Below are positions 1-9,900 of a DNA stretch of 64,000 bases, piece after piece; within the stretch, counting starts at the first letter, position 1, and every line of letters begins with the position of its first letter. The DNA comes from Bacteroidia bacterium. Lineage in GTDB: Bacteria; Bacteroidota; Bacteroidia; Bacteroidales; UBA932. The DNA lies in NCBI GenBank assembly GCA_030529945.1, contig JAUMVX010000008.1, positions 1-64,000 of the forward strand, in the 5' to 3' direction. The position numbers and the translations under genes are program-made. The notes under the pieces were generated by a model. It did not search any database, was not told where the DNA came from, and worked only from the letters and a program-made list of their open reading frames with translations.

Positions 1-114
1 CGTCACGCCCGACGTGATCGGGCGTCTTTGCTGCCGCAGGGAAGAGATTGCCGGTCGGGGCCGGCAATGACGGCTTTCGTCACGCCCGACCTGATCGGGC
101 GTCTTTGCTGCCGG
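1..114. repeat. 36-nt direct repeat, two copies
   Basis: Positions 1-36 and 79-114 are the same 36 nt with a single mismatch, 78 nt apart. Each copy contains a short palindrome (CGCCCGA ... TCGGGCG). No credible gene covers 1-659; this gap holds this repeat, the palindromic elements below and AT-rich sequence before the first gene. Confidence 0.75.
46..71 (+). repeat. 26-nt palindromic element, inverted partner at 3255-3280
   Basis: The 26 nt here are the exact reverse complement of 3255-3280. Each copy is itself near-palindromic (ATTGCCGG ... CCGGCAAT). The two copies sit on either side of the GH31 gene, in opposite orientation. Confidence 0.8.
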
Positions 115-157
115 ACCGGCATTCCCTTCGAGCGGCACATCGTCTCCGACTCCATCC

Positions 158-237
158 GGGGTGAAAAAGAGGCCTTTTTTCACCCCGTACCTATTTCCGA
201 AGCCCTCCGGGGTGATAATAACGTTTTATTTCACCCC
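158..237 (+). repeat. 80-nt double-palindrome intergenic element, copy 1
   Basis: Two 29-nt palindromes that begin GGGGTGA and end TCACCCC lie at 158-186 and 209-237, separated by 22 nt. The same arrangement with the same spacing recurs at 3060-3139. It resembles a REP/BIME-type dispersed palindrome; function is not evident. Confidence 0.8.
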
Positions 238-463
238 GACTTCGAAACGGACCGGACCGGCCCCGCAACAGTGATTCAAGGCTGCGCCAGAGGCGACACC
301 GTCCGGATCGACTGCGGATCAGGAGAAATGAAAGTGCGAAATCGTGGGCACGGGAGTGCTAAATCAGGAGTTTTTTTGTAGATTTGTCGGGGAAGGGACT
401 GTCCTTTCCTTTTTTTGGGTAATTACTTAGTAGGGATGAAATAATGAGTTGGTAATGTTTTGT

Positions 464-515
464 GCAGTTTTTTTGTGGTTTAATTTGTTTATAAAGATGG
501 AGTGTACCGGAGTAC
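464..515 (+). repeat. About 50-nt intergenic element, inverted copy at 22082-22132
   Basis: A T-run followed by GTGG, TTAATTTGTTT and GGAGTGTACCGG recurs in reverse complement at 22082-22132 with only a few mismatches. Both copies are intergenic. A shorter related string (GGAGTGTACC) also occurs near 3451-3460. Confidence 0.7.
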
Positions 516-659
516 GCGAGGGATGAATAAATGAATTTAGACCAGAAAGACGAGCAAAAGTACCAAGTTTTTTTCAGAGTTACTTAGTAACCCCCTGACC
601 GCCTCCGGACACCGGAACGAAATATGAACCCCTAACCGCATCCAAACATCGGAACCTAT

Positions 660-3038
660 ATGAGAATAACCGCATTATCTCTAGCATCGGGAGCACTTCT
701 CGCCTTCTCGGGCCTTCTCGATGCCCAGCCGCGCCTTACGGGCGGCACTTCCTACCTGATGAATCAGGCCATTGACATCAGCGACGATTTCCGCGACCTG
801 GCTAACACCTACTTCATCGCGGATCACCTCGCGAGTTTCGATGCAGCCTCGGGCGAGGGCCTCGTGGGCTGGAAGCGCTACCGTATGACCCCGCGCCAGG
901 CGTTCAACACCAATATCCAGCAGGTCCAGGAGCTTCAGATGCTCGACTTCCCGGGCACAGCGTACGTGAACGACCCCGAGCTTCGCATCAAGCTCGACTT
1001 CATCTCCCCACGCACCGTCCGCGTCCGTATGCTCACCACTCCCGTGGTTCCTCGCGAGGAGGAGTCCATTATGCTGGACGGCAAGCCGTCCAATGACACC
1101 TCCTGGAAGGTGACTGAGACTGGGGACTATGTCCTCTACACCGGCGACTTCGGCTCCATCCGGATTGACCGCTCCCCGTGGCGCATCGTCGTTTTGGATT
1201 CCGAAGGGCGCGTCCTCACCCGGACCGCCGCCTGTCAGGACACTGACCTCACCCAGGTCAAGTTCCTCCCCTTCTCATTCATTAAGAGGGGCAGCGACAA
1301 CGCCCGCAGAATCAACCCTGTATTCACCCTTTCCGCCGGCGAGATGATTTTCGGCTGCGGCGAGAGCGCCACGGGACTTGACAAGGTCGGGCAGAAGCTG
1401 AACCTCTTCGTCACGGACCCTCAGGGGCCGGAGACCGACCAGATGTACAAGCCCGTCCCGTTCTATATGAGCAGCCGTGGCTACGGCTTATTCTACCACA
1501 CCTCGGCTCCCCTCACCTGCGACTTCGGGGCGAGCTACATTGGGCTGCAGAAGATATATATGGGAGACGAGAATCTGGACCTCTTCATCTTCCTCGGGGA
1601 GCCGAAGGACATCCTCGACGAATACACCACCCTCACCGGCAAGGCCGAGATGCCTCCGCTCTGGTCCTTCGGCACCTGGATGAGCCGCATCTCCTACTTC
1701 ACGCAGAAGGACGGCTATGACGTGGCGAAGCACATCCGCGAGGGCCGCTACCCTTGCGACGTAATCCATTTCGACACCGGCTGGTTCGAAGTGGACTGGC
1801 AGTGCGACTACGAGTTCTCGAAGACCCGCTTCGAAGATCCGCGGAAAATGCTCGACGACCTCAAGGCCGACCATTTCCATACCTGCCTCTGGCAGCTTCC
1901 GTATTTCACTCCGGGAAACCGCTATTTCGGCGAGCTGATAGATAAGGGATTGAACGTGAAGAACGGCAACGGCTCCCTCTCCTACGAGGATGTCGTCCTG
2001 GACTTCTCGAACCCCGAGACCGTTAAGTGGTATCAGGACAAGATTGGACGCCTGCTCGATATGGGAGTCGGAGCGATAAAGGTCGATTTCGGCGAGGCGG
2101 CCCCTCTGGACGGCATCTACCACAGCGGCAAGAGCGGATGGTACGAGCACAACCTCTATCCTCTGAGGTACGGGAAGGCTGTGTCTGACATCACGGCTGA
2201 GCGTCACGGCGAGCGGATAATGTGGGCACGCTCTGCGTGGGCGGGTTCGCAGAGGTACCCTCTGCAGTGGGGCGGCGATGCTGCGACGTCCGACACGGGT
2301 ATGCTCGGGACCCTGCACGCGGGCCTCTCCTTCGGCCTTTCGGGCTTCTCCTTCTGGAGCCACGATATGGGCGGCTTCGTGCAGTCCAGCCCTGAGGACC
2401 TCTACTGCAGGTGGATTCCGTTCGGCTTCCTGACCTCCCACACCCGGGCGCACGGTGCGCCTCCTACGGAGCCTTGGCTCTACGACAGCGAAAGGATGCA
2501 GACGGTGTTCCGCGAGAGCGCCGAGATGAAGTACAGGCTTATGCCTTACGTCTATGCCCAGGCCAAGGAATGCACGCAGAAGGGTCTGCCGATGCTCCGC
2601 GCTCTCTTCGTGGAGTTCCCGCACGATCCTGGGGCCTGGAAGATTGATGACGAGTATATGTTCGGCTCGCAGATTCTCGTGGCTCCGCTTCTGGAGGAAG
2701 GGATGACCGGAAGGACGGTCTATCTCCCTGAGGGAAAGTGGATTGACTATCAGACCGGCAAGGTCTATACGGGCGGCTGGAGAGAAATCGAGGCGGGAAA
2801 ACTCCCTGTGATAATGCTGGTGCGCGACGGCTCCGTCCTTCCGCACGTCGCCCTCGCCCAGTCCACCGACCAGATCGACTGGAGCCGTATGGAACTGCGT
2901 CTTTACGCCGCCGACGCGAAGACCGCGTCGGGTCTGGTCTGCCTCCCGTCCGACGGGTCTCTCCAGACCGTGAAGGTCGACCGCTCCGGCCGCATCCTCT
3001 CCGCCCCGAAGGGCGTTTCGGTGAAGGTCGTCAGGTGA
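660..3038 (+). CDS. Secreted GH31 family glycosidase (alpha-xylosidase/alpha-glucosidase type)
   Basis: A 792-residue glycoside hydrolase family 31 enzyme, predicted to cleave non-reducing-end alpha-xylosyl or alpha-glucosyl residues. Residues 1-22 form a signal peptide, so it is exported. An N-terminal beta-sandwich is followed by the catalytic barrel: the nucleophile lies in KVDFGE (Asp476) and the acid/base in WGGD (Asp540), both in the contexts typical of the YicI-like branch. Length fits the family. The start is the ATG at 660; a 37-nt imperfect duplication (599-635 and from 636) sits just upstream and carries a second ATG-like copy. The gene stands alone, without SusC/SusD partners, between repeat-rich gaps. 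Family is certain; substrate is inferred and could be xyloglucan-derived or starch-derived oligosaccharides. Confidence 0.9.
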   Translation: MRITALSLASGALLAFSGLLDAQPRLTGGTSYLMNQAIDISDDFRDLANTYFIADHLASFDAASGEGLVGWKRYRMTPRQAFNTNIQQVQELQMLDFPGTAYVNDPELRIKLDFISPRTVRVRMLTTPVVPREEESIMLDGKPSNDTSWKVTETGDYVLYTGDFGSIRIDRSPWRIVVLDSEGRVLTRTAACQDTDLTQVKFLPFSFIKRGSDNARRINPVFTLSAGEMIFGCGESATGLDKVGQKLNLFVTDPQGPETDQMYKPVPFYMSSRGYGLFYHTSAPLTCDFGASYIGLQKIYMGDENLDLFIFLGEPKDILDEYTTLTGKAEMPPLWSFGTWMSRISYFTQKDGYDVAKHIREGRYPCDVIHFDTGWFEVDWQCDYEFSKTRFEDPRKMLDDLKADHFHTCLWQLPYFTPGNRYFGELIDKGLNVKNGNGSLSYEDVVLDFSNPETVKWYQDKIGRLLDMGVGAIKVDFGEAAPLDGIYHSGKSGWYEHNLYPLRYGKAVSDITAERHGERIMWARSAWAGSQRYPLQWGGDAATSDTGMLGTLHAGLSFGLSGFSFWSHDMGGFVQSSPEDLYCRWIPFGFLTSHTRAHGAPPTEPWLYDSERMQTVFRESAEMKYRLMPYVYAQAKECTQKGLPMLRALFVEFPHDPGAWKIDDEYMFGSQILVAPLLEEGMTGRTVYLPEGKWIDYQTGKVYTGGWREIEAGKLPVIMLVRDGSVLPHVALAQSTDQIDWSRMELRLYAADAKTASGLVCLPSDGSLQTVKVDRSGRILSAPKGVSVKVVR

Positions 3039-3059
3039 GGGTGAAAAAGACTTGAGTCC

Positions 3060-3139
3060 GGGGTGAAAAAGAGACCTTTTTTCACCCCGGACTTGTTTTC
3101 AGAGGCCTTCGGGGTGAAAATAACGTTTTATTTCACCCC
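3060..3139 (+). repeat. 80-nt double-palindrome intergenic element, copy 2
   Basis: Second copy of the element at 158-237, same orientation, with 29-nt palindromes at 3060-3088 and 3111-3139 and the same 22-nt spacer length. It lies directly after the GH31 stop codon and its hairpins could also end that transcript. Confidence 0.8.
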
Positions 3140-3190
3140 GGAATCCTTTCGTCCTCCTCTCTCCGTCCCTCCCTCCTTTTCCCGTCTGTC

Positions 3191-3240
3191 CTCTTTTTCC
3201 TTCTCTTTCCTTCTCTTTCCTTCTTTCCTTCTTCCTCCCC
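3191..3240. repeat. 50-nt pure polypyrimidine tract
   Basis: All 50 bases are C or T on the plus strand, built from CCTTCTCTTT-like blocks; the surrounding 90 nt are almost all pyrimidine. The 3039-3496 gap contains this tract, two repeat elements and two GAATCACT motifs (3387 and 3424), and no gene. Confidence 0.85.
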
Positions 3241-3254
3241 GGCCCGACCTCCTT

Positions 3255-3280
3255 GTCATTGCCGGCCCCGACCGGCAATC
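3255..3280 (-). repeat. 26-nt palindromic element, inverted partner of 46-71
   Basis: Exact reverse complement of 46-71; see that entry. Downstream flank of the GH31 gene. Confidence 0.8.
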
Positions 3281-3496
3281 TCATCTTCCACGGCGGCCTG
3301 CGGCTAATTTGGATTATTCGAAATTAGTTCATACATTTGAACCATTATGGATTATTTCGAGCGAGCATCAGAAGAAGTTTTTTTGAGAATCACTGAGTGG
3401 AGATAATGTGGGGTGTGTATTGAGAATCACTAAGGGGGGGGACAAGTAGGAGTGTACCTTTTGTACAGATGCTTTTGCAATGATTTATAATTAGTT

Positions 3497-3976
3497 ATGG
3501 GCTTGAAAATGATTCTGTTGACTATCCTGTGCAGCCTGATGCCGCTTCTGGTGTCAGCTCAGAACCTACCGGATGTGAAGCTTTCAGATGCTAAGGGCAG
3601 ACCTGTCCGTACATCTTCGCTGCTCAACGGCAAGACTCCCGTAGTGGTGACATTCTGGTCCACTACCTGCAAATACTGCATAGACGAGATAGACGCATTG
3701 GGCGAAGCCCTCGAAGACTATGAGGGTCTGCCGCTTCGCGTGGTCTGCGTCTCTGTGGACGACAGCCGCTCGCTGCAGCGTGCGAAGGCTATGGCGGCTT
3801 CGCGCGGCTGGGACGGCTTCACGGTGCTCTACGACACGAACAGGCAGCTCTACCGGGCGCTGAACGTGGTGAATATCCCTCAGCTTTTCGTTTATGACAA
3901 GGACGGCAGGCAGATCCACTCGCATACCGGGTACTCGCCCGGTGACGAACTTGAAATCCTGAAGAAACTGCTTTGA
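3497..3976 (+). CDS. Periplasmic TlpA/ResA-like thioredoxin-fold protein
   Basis: A 159-residue protein with a signal peptide (about residues 1-21) and a single redoxin domain. The active site is CKYC at residues 58-61 in the context FWSTTCKYC, and the conserved cis-Pro region appears as VNIPQLFVYDKDG near the C terminus. Family members reduce or isomerise disulfides in exported proteins and cytochrome c apoproteins. The gene stands alone, 131 nt before the Omp28 operon, whose products carry CxxC thioredoxin-like modules as well, so it may act in the same envelope redox chain; that link is inference. Specific partner unknown. Confidence 0.85.
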   Translation: MGLKMILLTILCSLMPLLVSAQNLPDVKLSDAKGRPVRTSSLLNGKTPVVVTFWSTTCKYCIDEIDALGEALEDYEGLPLRVVCVSVDDSRSLQRAKAMAASRGWDGFTVLYDTNRQLYRALNVVNIPQLFVYDKDGRQIHSHTGYSPGDELEILKKLL

Positions 3977-4107
3977 GAAGGCCCCCGGTTATTTATGCGG
4001 AGTTTTCAAGACAGTTTCGGACTCTAAGTTATTTTTTAGGAATCACTAAGATTATTAACCATCTCTGAAGCGCGACCATAGAAGCTTCAGATACAAAACA
4101 ATAGCGT

Positions 4108-6897
4108 ATGAGAAAACTTTTTACCTTACTCGGAGCGGCAGCGATGGCGCTGCTGATGATGACTTCCTGCGAGAAGAAAGGGAAAGAGCCGGACGAAATC
4201 GTAAGCAAGATTTCCGTTGCTCCGACCGAGCTTTCCTTCTCCGCGAAGTCGGAAACCAAATCCGTCAGCGTCAGCTCAAACGTCGCTTGGACGGCGAGCA
4301 GCACGGAGTCCTGGGTGAAACTGGGAGCTACGGGCGGCAGCGGCGACACCTCGCTGAACATCTCCATCGATGAAAACTCCTCGACCGCTCAGCGCAGCGC
4401 GACCGTCACGTTCAAGACGAAGGACGGAAAGGCTACCGCCAATCTCACTGTAAATCAAGATGCTGCGAGCACCTTACTGTCGGTATCACCTTCGGAGCTT
4501 TCTTTCAGCGCGAAGGGCGAATCGAAGAGCGTGAACCTCAAGTCTAACACTTCGTGGAAGGCCTCTTCGAGCGAGTCCTGGGCTACCATAGATAAGTCCT
4601 CCGGTAGAGGCGATGAGACTATCGGCATCAGCGCAGCGGAGAACACAGGAACAACTTCGCGGACTGCGACCGTCACCTTCATCACCGACGACGGGAAATC
4701 CACCGCCACCGTGAAACTCACCCAGGAGGGTGCTGACGTAGTGTTCAGCATCGACAGGAGCGAGGTGAATGTGGCGGCGGAAGGCGGAGAGTTCACCATA
4801 AAGGTGACGAGCAATATCGGCTACAAGATAGACTCCAAGCCGGAGTGGGTGGAGCAGAAGAGCAAGTCCACTTCCGGAAACGTGGACACCTATACGTACA
4901 GCGCCAAGGCAAACACCGCGTCCTCCGTCCGCGAGGGAACCATCGTCTTCTGCAACGACAACGAAGTCTGCATCCCTGTCACGGTGAAGCAGGCGGCAGC
5001 GGACGCTTCTCTCTCAGTCTCCCCTGCCGAGCTGAGCTTCAGCGCGAAGGGCGAATCGAAGAGCGTAAGCCTCAAGTCTAACACTTCGTGGAAGGCCTCT
5101 TCGAGCGAGTCCTGGGCTACCATAGATAAGTCCTCCGGTAGAGGCGATGAGACTATCGGCATCAGCGCAGCGGAGAACACAGGAACAACTTCGCGGACTG
5201 CGACCGTCACCTTCATCACCGACGACGGGAAATCCACCGCCACCGTGAAACTCACCCAGGAGGGTGCTGACGTAGTGTTCAGCATCGACAGGAGCGAGGT
5301 GAATGTGGCGGCGGAAGGCGGAGAGTTCACCATAAAGGTGACGAGCAATATCGGCTACAAGATAGACTCCAAGCCGGAGTGGGTGGAGCAGAAGAGCAAG
5401 TCCACTTCCGGAAACGTGGACACCTATACGTACAGCGCCAAGGCAAACACCGCGTCCTCCGTCCGCGAGGGAACCATCGTCTTCTGCAACGACAACGAAG
5501 TCTGCATCCCTGTCACGGTGAAGCAGGCGGCAGCGGACGCTTCTCTCTCAGTCTCCCCTGCCGAGCTGAGCTTCAGCGCGAAGGGCGAATCGAAGAGCGT
5601 AAGCCTCAAGTCTAACACTTCGTGGAAGGCCTCTTCGAGCGAGTCCTGGGCTACCATAGATAAGTCCTCCGGTAGAGGCGATGAGACTATCGGCATCAGC
5701 GCAGCGGAGAACACAGGAACAACTTCGCGGACTGCGACCGTCACCTTCATCACCGACGACGGGAAATCCACCGCCACCGTGAAACTCACCCAGGAGGGTG
5801 CTGACGTAGTGTTCAGCATCGACAGGAGCGAGGTGAATGTGGCGGCGGAAGGCGGAGAGTTCACCATAAAGGTGACGAGCAATATCGGCTACAAGATAGA
5901 CTCCAAGCCGGAGTGGGTGGAGCAGAAGAGCAAGTCCACTTCCGGAAACGTGGACACCTATACGTACAGCGCCAAGGCAAACACCGCGTCCTCCGTCCGC
6001 GAGGGAACCATCGTCTTCTGCAACGACAACGAAGTCTGCATCCCTGTCACGGTGAAGCAGGCTGCGGGCAAAGCCGACGATGAGGAGGATTCCTCTTCCT
6101 GGGCAGGCAAGGATTTCTATCACAAGTCGCTGGGAATGCGATTCACCGCCACTTGGTGCGGATACTGTCCGATAATGGCTGAAAGTTACAAGCTGGCGCA
6201 GAGCAAATATCCGGACAAAATCGAATTGCTGAATCTCCACGCGAGTTCCTCGAATCTGGCATTCAGCGGCACGGCCACGCTCGCCAGCGTGTTCAACGTC
6301 ACCGGATACCCGACAGGAATAGTGGACTATAGGAAACTGATAGAAAATTACAACAGCGAGTACGCCTCGACATTGATAGTCAATGCAGTTAAGGAGACGG
6401 AAGCGAATTACCCTACCCGGAGCGGAATCTCCTTCACTTCGTCAGTTTCCGGGACTAAGCTCAGTGTGGACGTGAAACTCTACATAAAGGAAAAGGGAGA
6501 CTACAAACTCGCGGTCGTCCTGCTTGAGGACGGAATCGTAGGCTATCAGAACGGCGGAGGGAACAATTATCACCACGACGGGATAGCGAGGCTTGCGGTT
6601 TCCGACATAAAGGGCGACGCTTTCTCCACTTCTTCGGACAACAAGACAGTGAGCAAGCAGTACAGCGCGACCCTCTCGTCCGGATGGGACAAGGGCAATC
6701 TCCGGGTTCTGGTCTATGTCCTCAAATCCTACGGCTCCAGAAGCGTCATAAGCAGCGGCAGCTACGGGAACTACTATGTGGACAACGCCGCAAGTGCGGC
6801 AGTCGGCACGGAGCTGAAGCTCACATTCACTGACGGGTCCTCCCTCAGCGGAGGCAACGAAGACACGATAGACGGTGGAGAAATAATTCTGAATTAG
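4108..6897 (+). CDS. Lipoprotein with seven BACON modules and a C-terminal Omp28-type thioredoxin-fold domain
   Basis: A 929-residue lipoprotein with lipobox Cys21 (MMTSC). One BACON module (about 32-120) is followed by three 178-residue units (about 125-302, 303-480, 481-653), each made of two divergent BACON modules, giving seven. From about 660 the protein is a thioredoxin-like Omp28-related domain with CGYC at 684-687. BACON modules are Bacteroidota surface-protein spacers, here probably holding the C-terminal domain away from the membrane; that is inference. The next gene starts 6 nt downstream, so it heads a four-gene run. The repeat units are nearly identical in DNA, so copy number could vary, and short-read assembly may have miscounted it. 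Confidence 0.85.
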   Translation: MRKLFTLLGAAAMALLMMTSCEKKGKEPDEIVSKISVAPTELSFSAKSETKSVSVSSNVAWTASSTESWVKLGATGGSGDTSLNISIDENSSTAQRSATVTFKTKDGKATANLTVNQDAASTLLSVSPSELSFSAKGESKSVNLKSNTSWKASSSESWATIDKSSGRGDETIGISAAENTGTTSRTATVTFITDDGKSTATVKLTQEGADVVFSIDRSEVNVAAEGGEFTIKVTSNIGYKIDSKPEWVEQKSKSTSGNVDTYTYSAKANTASSVREGTIVFCNDNEVCIPVTVKQAAADASLSVSPAELSFSAKGESKSVSLKSNTSWKASSSESWATIDKSSGRGDETIGISAAENTGTTSRTATVTFITDDGKSTATVKLTQEGADVVFSIDRSEVNVAAEGGEFTIKVTSNIGYKIDSKPEWVEQKSKSTSGNVDTYTYSAKANTASSVREGTIVFCNDNEVCIPVTVKQAAADASLSVSPAELSFSAKGESKSVSLKSNTSWKASSSESWATIDKSSGRGDETIGISAAENTGTTSRTATVTFITDDGKSTATVKLTQEGADVVFSIDRSEVNVAAEGGEFTIKVTSNIGYKIDSKPEWVEQKSKSTSGNVDTYTYSAKANTASSVREGTIVFCNDNEVCIPVTVKQAAGKADDEEDSSSWAGKDFYHKSLGMRFTATWCGYCPIMAESYKLAQSKYPDKIELLNLHASSSNLAFSGTATLASVFNVTGYPTGIVDYRKLIENYNSEYASTLIVNAVKETEANYPTRSGISFTSSVSGTKLSVDVKLYIKEKGDYKLAVVLLEDGIVGYQNGGGNNYHHDGIARLAVSDIKGDAFSTSSDNKTVSKQYSATLSSGWDKGNLRVLVYVLKSYGSRSVISSGSYGNYYVDNAASAAVGTELKLTFTDGSSLSGGNEDTIDGGEIILN
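4504..6060 (+). repeat. Three in-frame 534-bp tandem repeats
   Basis: Units begin near 4504, 5038 and 5572 with a period of exactly 534 nt (178 codons). Units 2 and 3 look identical at the DNA level, and unit 1 differs at a few bases near its start. Divergence resumes near 6060, at the end of unit 3. Such synonymous identity implies recent duplication or ongoing gene conversion. Confidence 0.9.
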
Positions 6898-6903
6898 AAC
6901 GTT

Positions 6904-9900
6904 ATGAAGACATATAAGATAATGGGAGCCTTGACTCTCGGCACAGTTCTCGCCCTTACTTCCTGCGTGGAAGAGAAGATGGTGGAAGAGGGACAGATTA
7001 CCGTCCTGAAGGCGAGCATAGAGCAGCCTACACGTACACAGCTCTCGGAACCTGACGGAGGCAGATATAAGACCCTGTGGGTCGAGAATGACGCCATCGG
7101 AGTGTTCGACGGCGGCAGAGCCGTCACTGAGTTCGGACTCCTCGGCGGAGCGGGCACCGTTACCGGAGAATTCCAGGGAGTCCTGTTCACCAACGATATC
7201 GTGGCGGTATATCCCTTCTCCATCTGCGAAAGCATCTCCGGAAAGACAGTTTCGGTCAACTTGCCGGAAGAACAGAGCTACAAAGAAGGAAACATAGCGG
7301 ACGGAGCCTATCCTATGGTGGCGGTCAGCACAAACACCAGCCTGAACTTTCGGAATCTCTGTTCGGTACTGAAGGTCTCTATGACCGGAAGCCTGAAAGT
7401 GAACTACATAACTTTCCTGCCGAACGATGCCAGTGTCAAGGCATCGGGAGCTGCTGCCATAACTGCGGACTCCTCCGCTCCGCAGCTGCAGATGTCGGAG
7501 AGCGCCACCGGCTTCGTGAAGCTCGTCTGTCCTTCCGTCTCCCTCTCGGGAACGGAGACCGACTTCTATATCGTCGTACCCGCCCAGAACTACCCGGGAG
7601 GCTTCTCGCTTAAGATCAACACCGATGAGGGGGATGTGGTGAAAAGCATCAAGACTGATGTCAGCCTGAGCCGCTCGCAGCTTTACCGCATAGCTCCGTT
7701 CGAGTGCAAGATGGACGAAAGCGGCAAGTACATTCTCTTCGAGGACAAGAACTTCGAGTCCTACCTCATCGCGAACTTCGACACTGACGGCGACGGAGCG
7801 ATCAGCTATGACGAGGCCCTCGCCATCGAGAGTATAGATGTCAATACTGACAATATATCTTCCCTCGCCGGTATCGAGTATATGACGAATCTGAGAATTC
7901 TCCACGCCAGAGGCAGTTATGAGTGGAACAGTTCCGAACAAAAAAATATAAAAGGAGGAATACTGAAGGGCATTGATATCTCCAAGAATACCAAACTGTA
8001 TAGTCTCGAGGTCTCATATAACCTGTTGACTTCGCTTGATGTCAGCAACAACCAGAAACTGAATAAATTGTCCTGTGAGCACAATAATCTGTCCTCTCTC
8101 GATTTAAGCAGCATCTCTGAACTGCTGTCGTTGGATTGCAGCTTCAATCAATTGTCCTCTCTGGATGTGAGCGGCAACCCCGGACTGGAATGGTTATACT
8201 GTCACAGCAATCAATTGTCAGCTCTGGATTTGAGAAAGAATCCGAAACTGCAGCTGGTGTTCTGTGACAGCAATAAATTGTCCTCTCTGGATGTGAGCGG
8301 AAACCCCGGACTGGAATGGTTATACTGTAACAGCAATCAATTGTCAGTTCTGGATGTAAGCAAGAATCCGGCACTGCAGTATTTGGAATGTGGCAGTAAT
8401 AACCTGTCCGCACTGGATGTAAGCTGCAACCCCGAACTGCAGAGATTCTCCTGTTACAGCAATCAATTGTCCTCTCTGGATGTAAGCTGCAACCCCGAAC
8501 TGCAGAGATTCTCCTGTTACAGCAATCAATTGTCCTCTCTGGATGTAAGCAAGAATCCGAAACTGCTGACCCTTCACTGTTACTCAAACAGACTGACCTC
8601 GCTGGACCTCAGTGTCTGCACGCAGCTTAAGAATCTGGTATGCCACGAAAACAGCTTGACATCGCTGAAATTGGGCCCGAACACAGTGCTGGGAACAGTT
8701 TACTGCTATACCAACAATCTCACCTCCCTGGACATTTCGAAGAACACCGGCCTCAAGCTGCTTTCAGCAGTATATAATCCGCTCAAGACCCTCTATATTT
8801 ACGAAGGCCAGCTGAGTGACATCCCGAACCTTTATCTCCCGGACGGTGTTAACGCCGTGGTCGGCTCCGAGCCGGAAGGGGACGAGCAGTTCTCGGTAAG
8901 CCCGACATCCTTCGACATCGACGGCGAGGAGCAGGATATCACTGTGACCGTCACCGCGTCGATGGAGTACTCGCTGAACTCCACCCCCGACTGGATAAGT
9001 CAGAAGTCCGTCAGCTCCGGGACCTACACCTTCACGGTGAGCGAAAACAGCTCATCCTCCGCCAGAAGCGGCTCCATAGTCTTCAAGAATGTCAGCGGCT
9101 CAGCCCTTGCCGTGACTGTCAGCCAGGGCATAAAGACCTATACCTCTTCCGACTACAGCCAGGACGGTGTCGTGACCAAGCTCCAGTCCTCCACCGTAGG
9201 CAAGGGTATAGACGTGGTCTTCGTGGGTGACGCCTTCGCGGACAAGGACCAGGAACTTTTCAACAAATATGTGAATCTCGGTATGGAGGCCTTCTTCACG
9301 GAAGAGCCGTTCCGTAGCACACGGGAGCGCTTCAGCATCTACCGCATCGGTTCCGTCTCGAAAAACGGAATCATCGCCCAGGAAGGCGGAGACACCAAGT
9401 TCTCGGCGGAGTTCACGGGCGGAACCAACATAAAAGGCGCGGACGAAGTCATCTTCGATTTCGTGAAGACAAACCTTCCGTCCGTGGACCTCACGAAGAC
9501 CATCATTTTCGTGATAATAAACAAGGCCAAATATGCCGGCACCTGCTGGATGTACAGCAACAACCAGGCAATCTGCTATGTCCCTCTCTGCACCGGCGGG
9601 GAGGAATTTGCCCGGATCGTGAGGCACGAGGGCTGCGGCCACGGCTTCGGAAAGCTCGCGGACGAGTACGTGGCGATCAGTACGGCCATCCCGCAGAGCG
9701 CGATAGACGAGCTGAACCAGTGGCGCTCGTTCGCCTTCGGCTTCTATGAGAATGTGGATGTCACTTCCGACCCGGCCGCCATACTCTGGTCCGGATTCAT
9801 CTCCGATACGAGGTACGCAGGCAAAGTGGGAGTCTATGAAGGCGGCTACACCTACGCCACCGGAGTCTACCGTCCTACGGACTACAGCATAATGCGCTAC

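Noticed and set aside
1488..2846. Long open frame (452 codons) on the minus strand inside the GH31 gene
   Set aside because: It is the mirror of a codon-biased GC-rich gene; composition is His/Arg/Val-rich with no domain, and the plus-strand frame has catalytic motifs.
3191..3240. Repeated CCTTCTCTTT blocks as a CRISPR array
   Set aside because: Unit length and spacers are too short and irregular; it is simple-sequence pyrimidine DNA.
4504..6060. 534-bp tandem repeats as a mobile element
   Set aside because: They are in frame, encode BACON pairs and have no terminal repeats or transposase.
8144..8587. Repetitive minus-strand frame opposite the LRR region
   Set aside because: The periodicity is the complement of the leucine-rich repeats of the plus-strand M64 protein.
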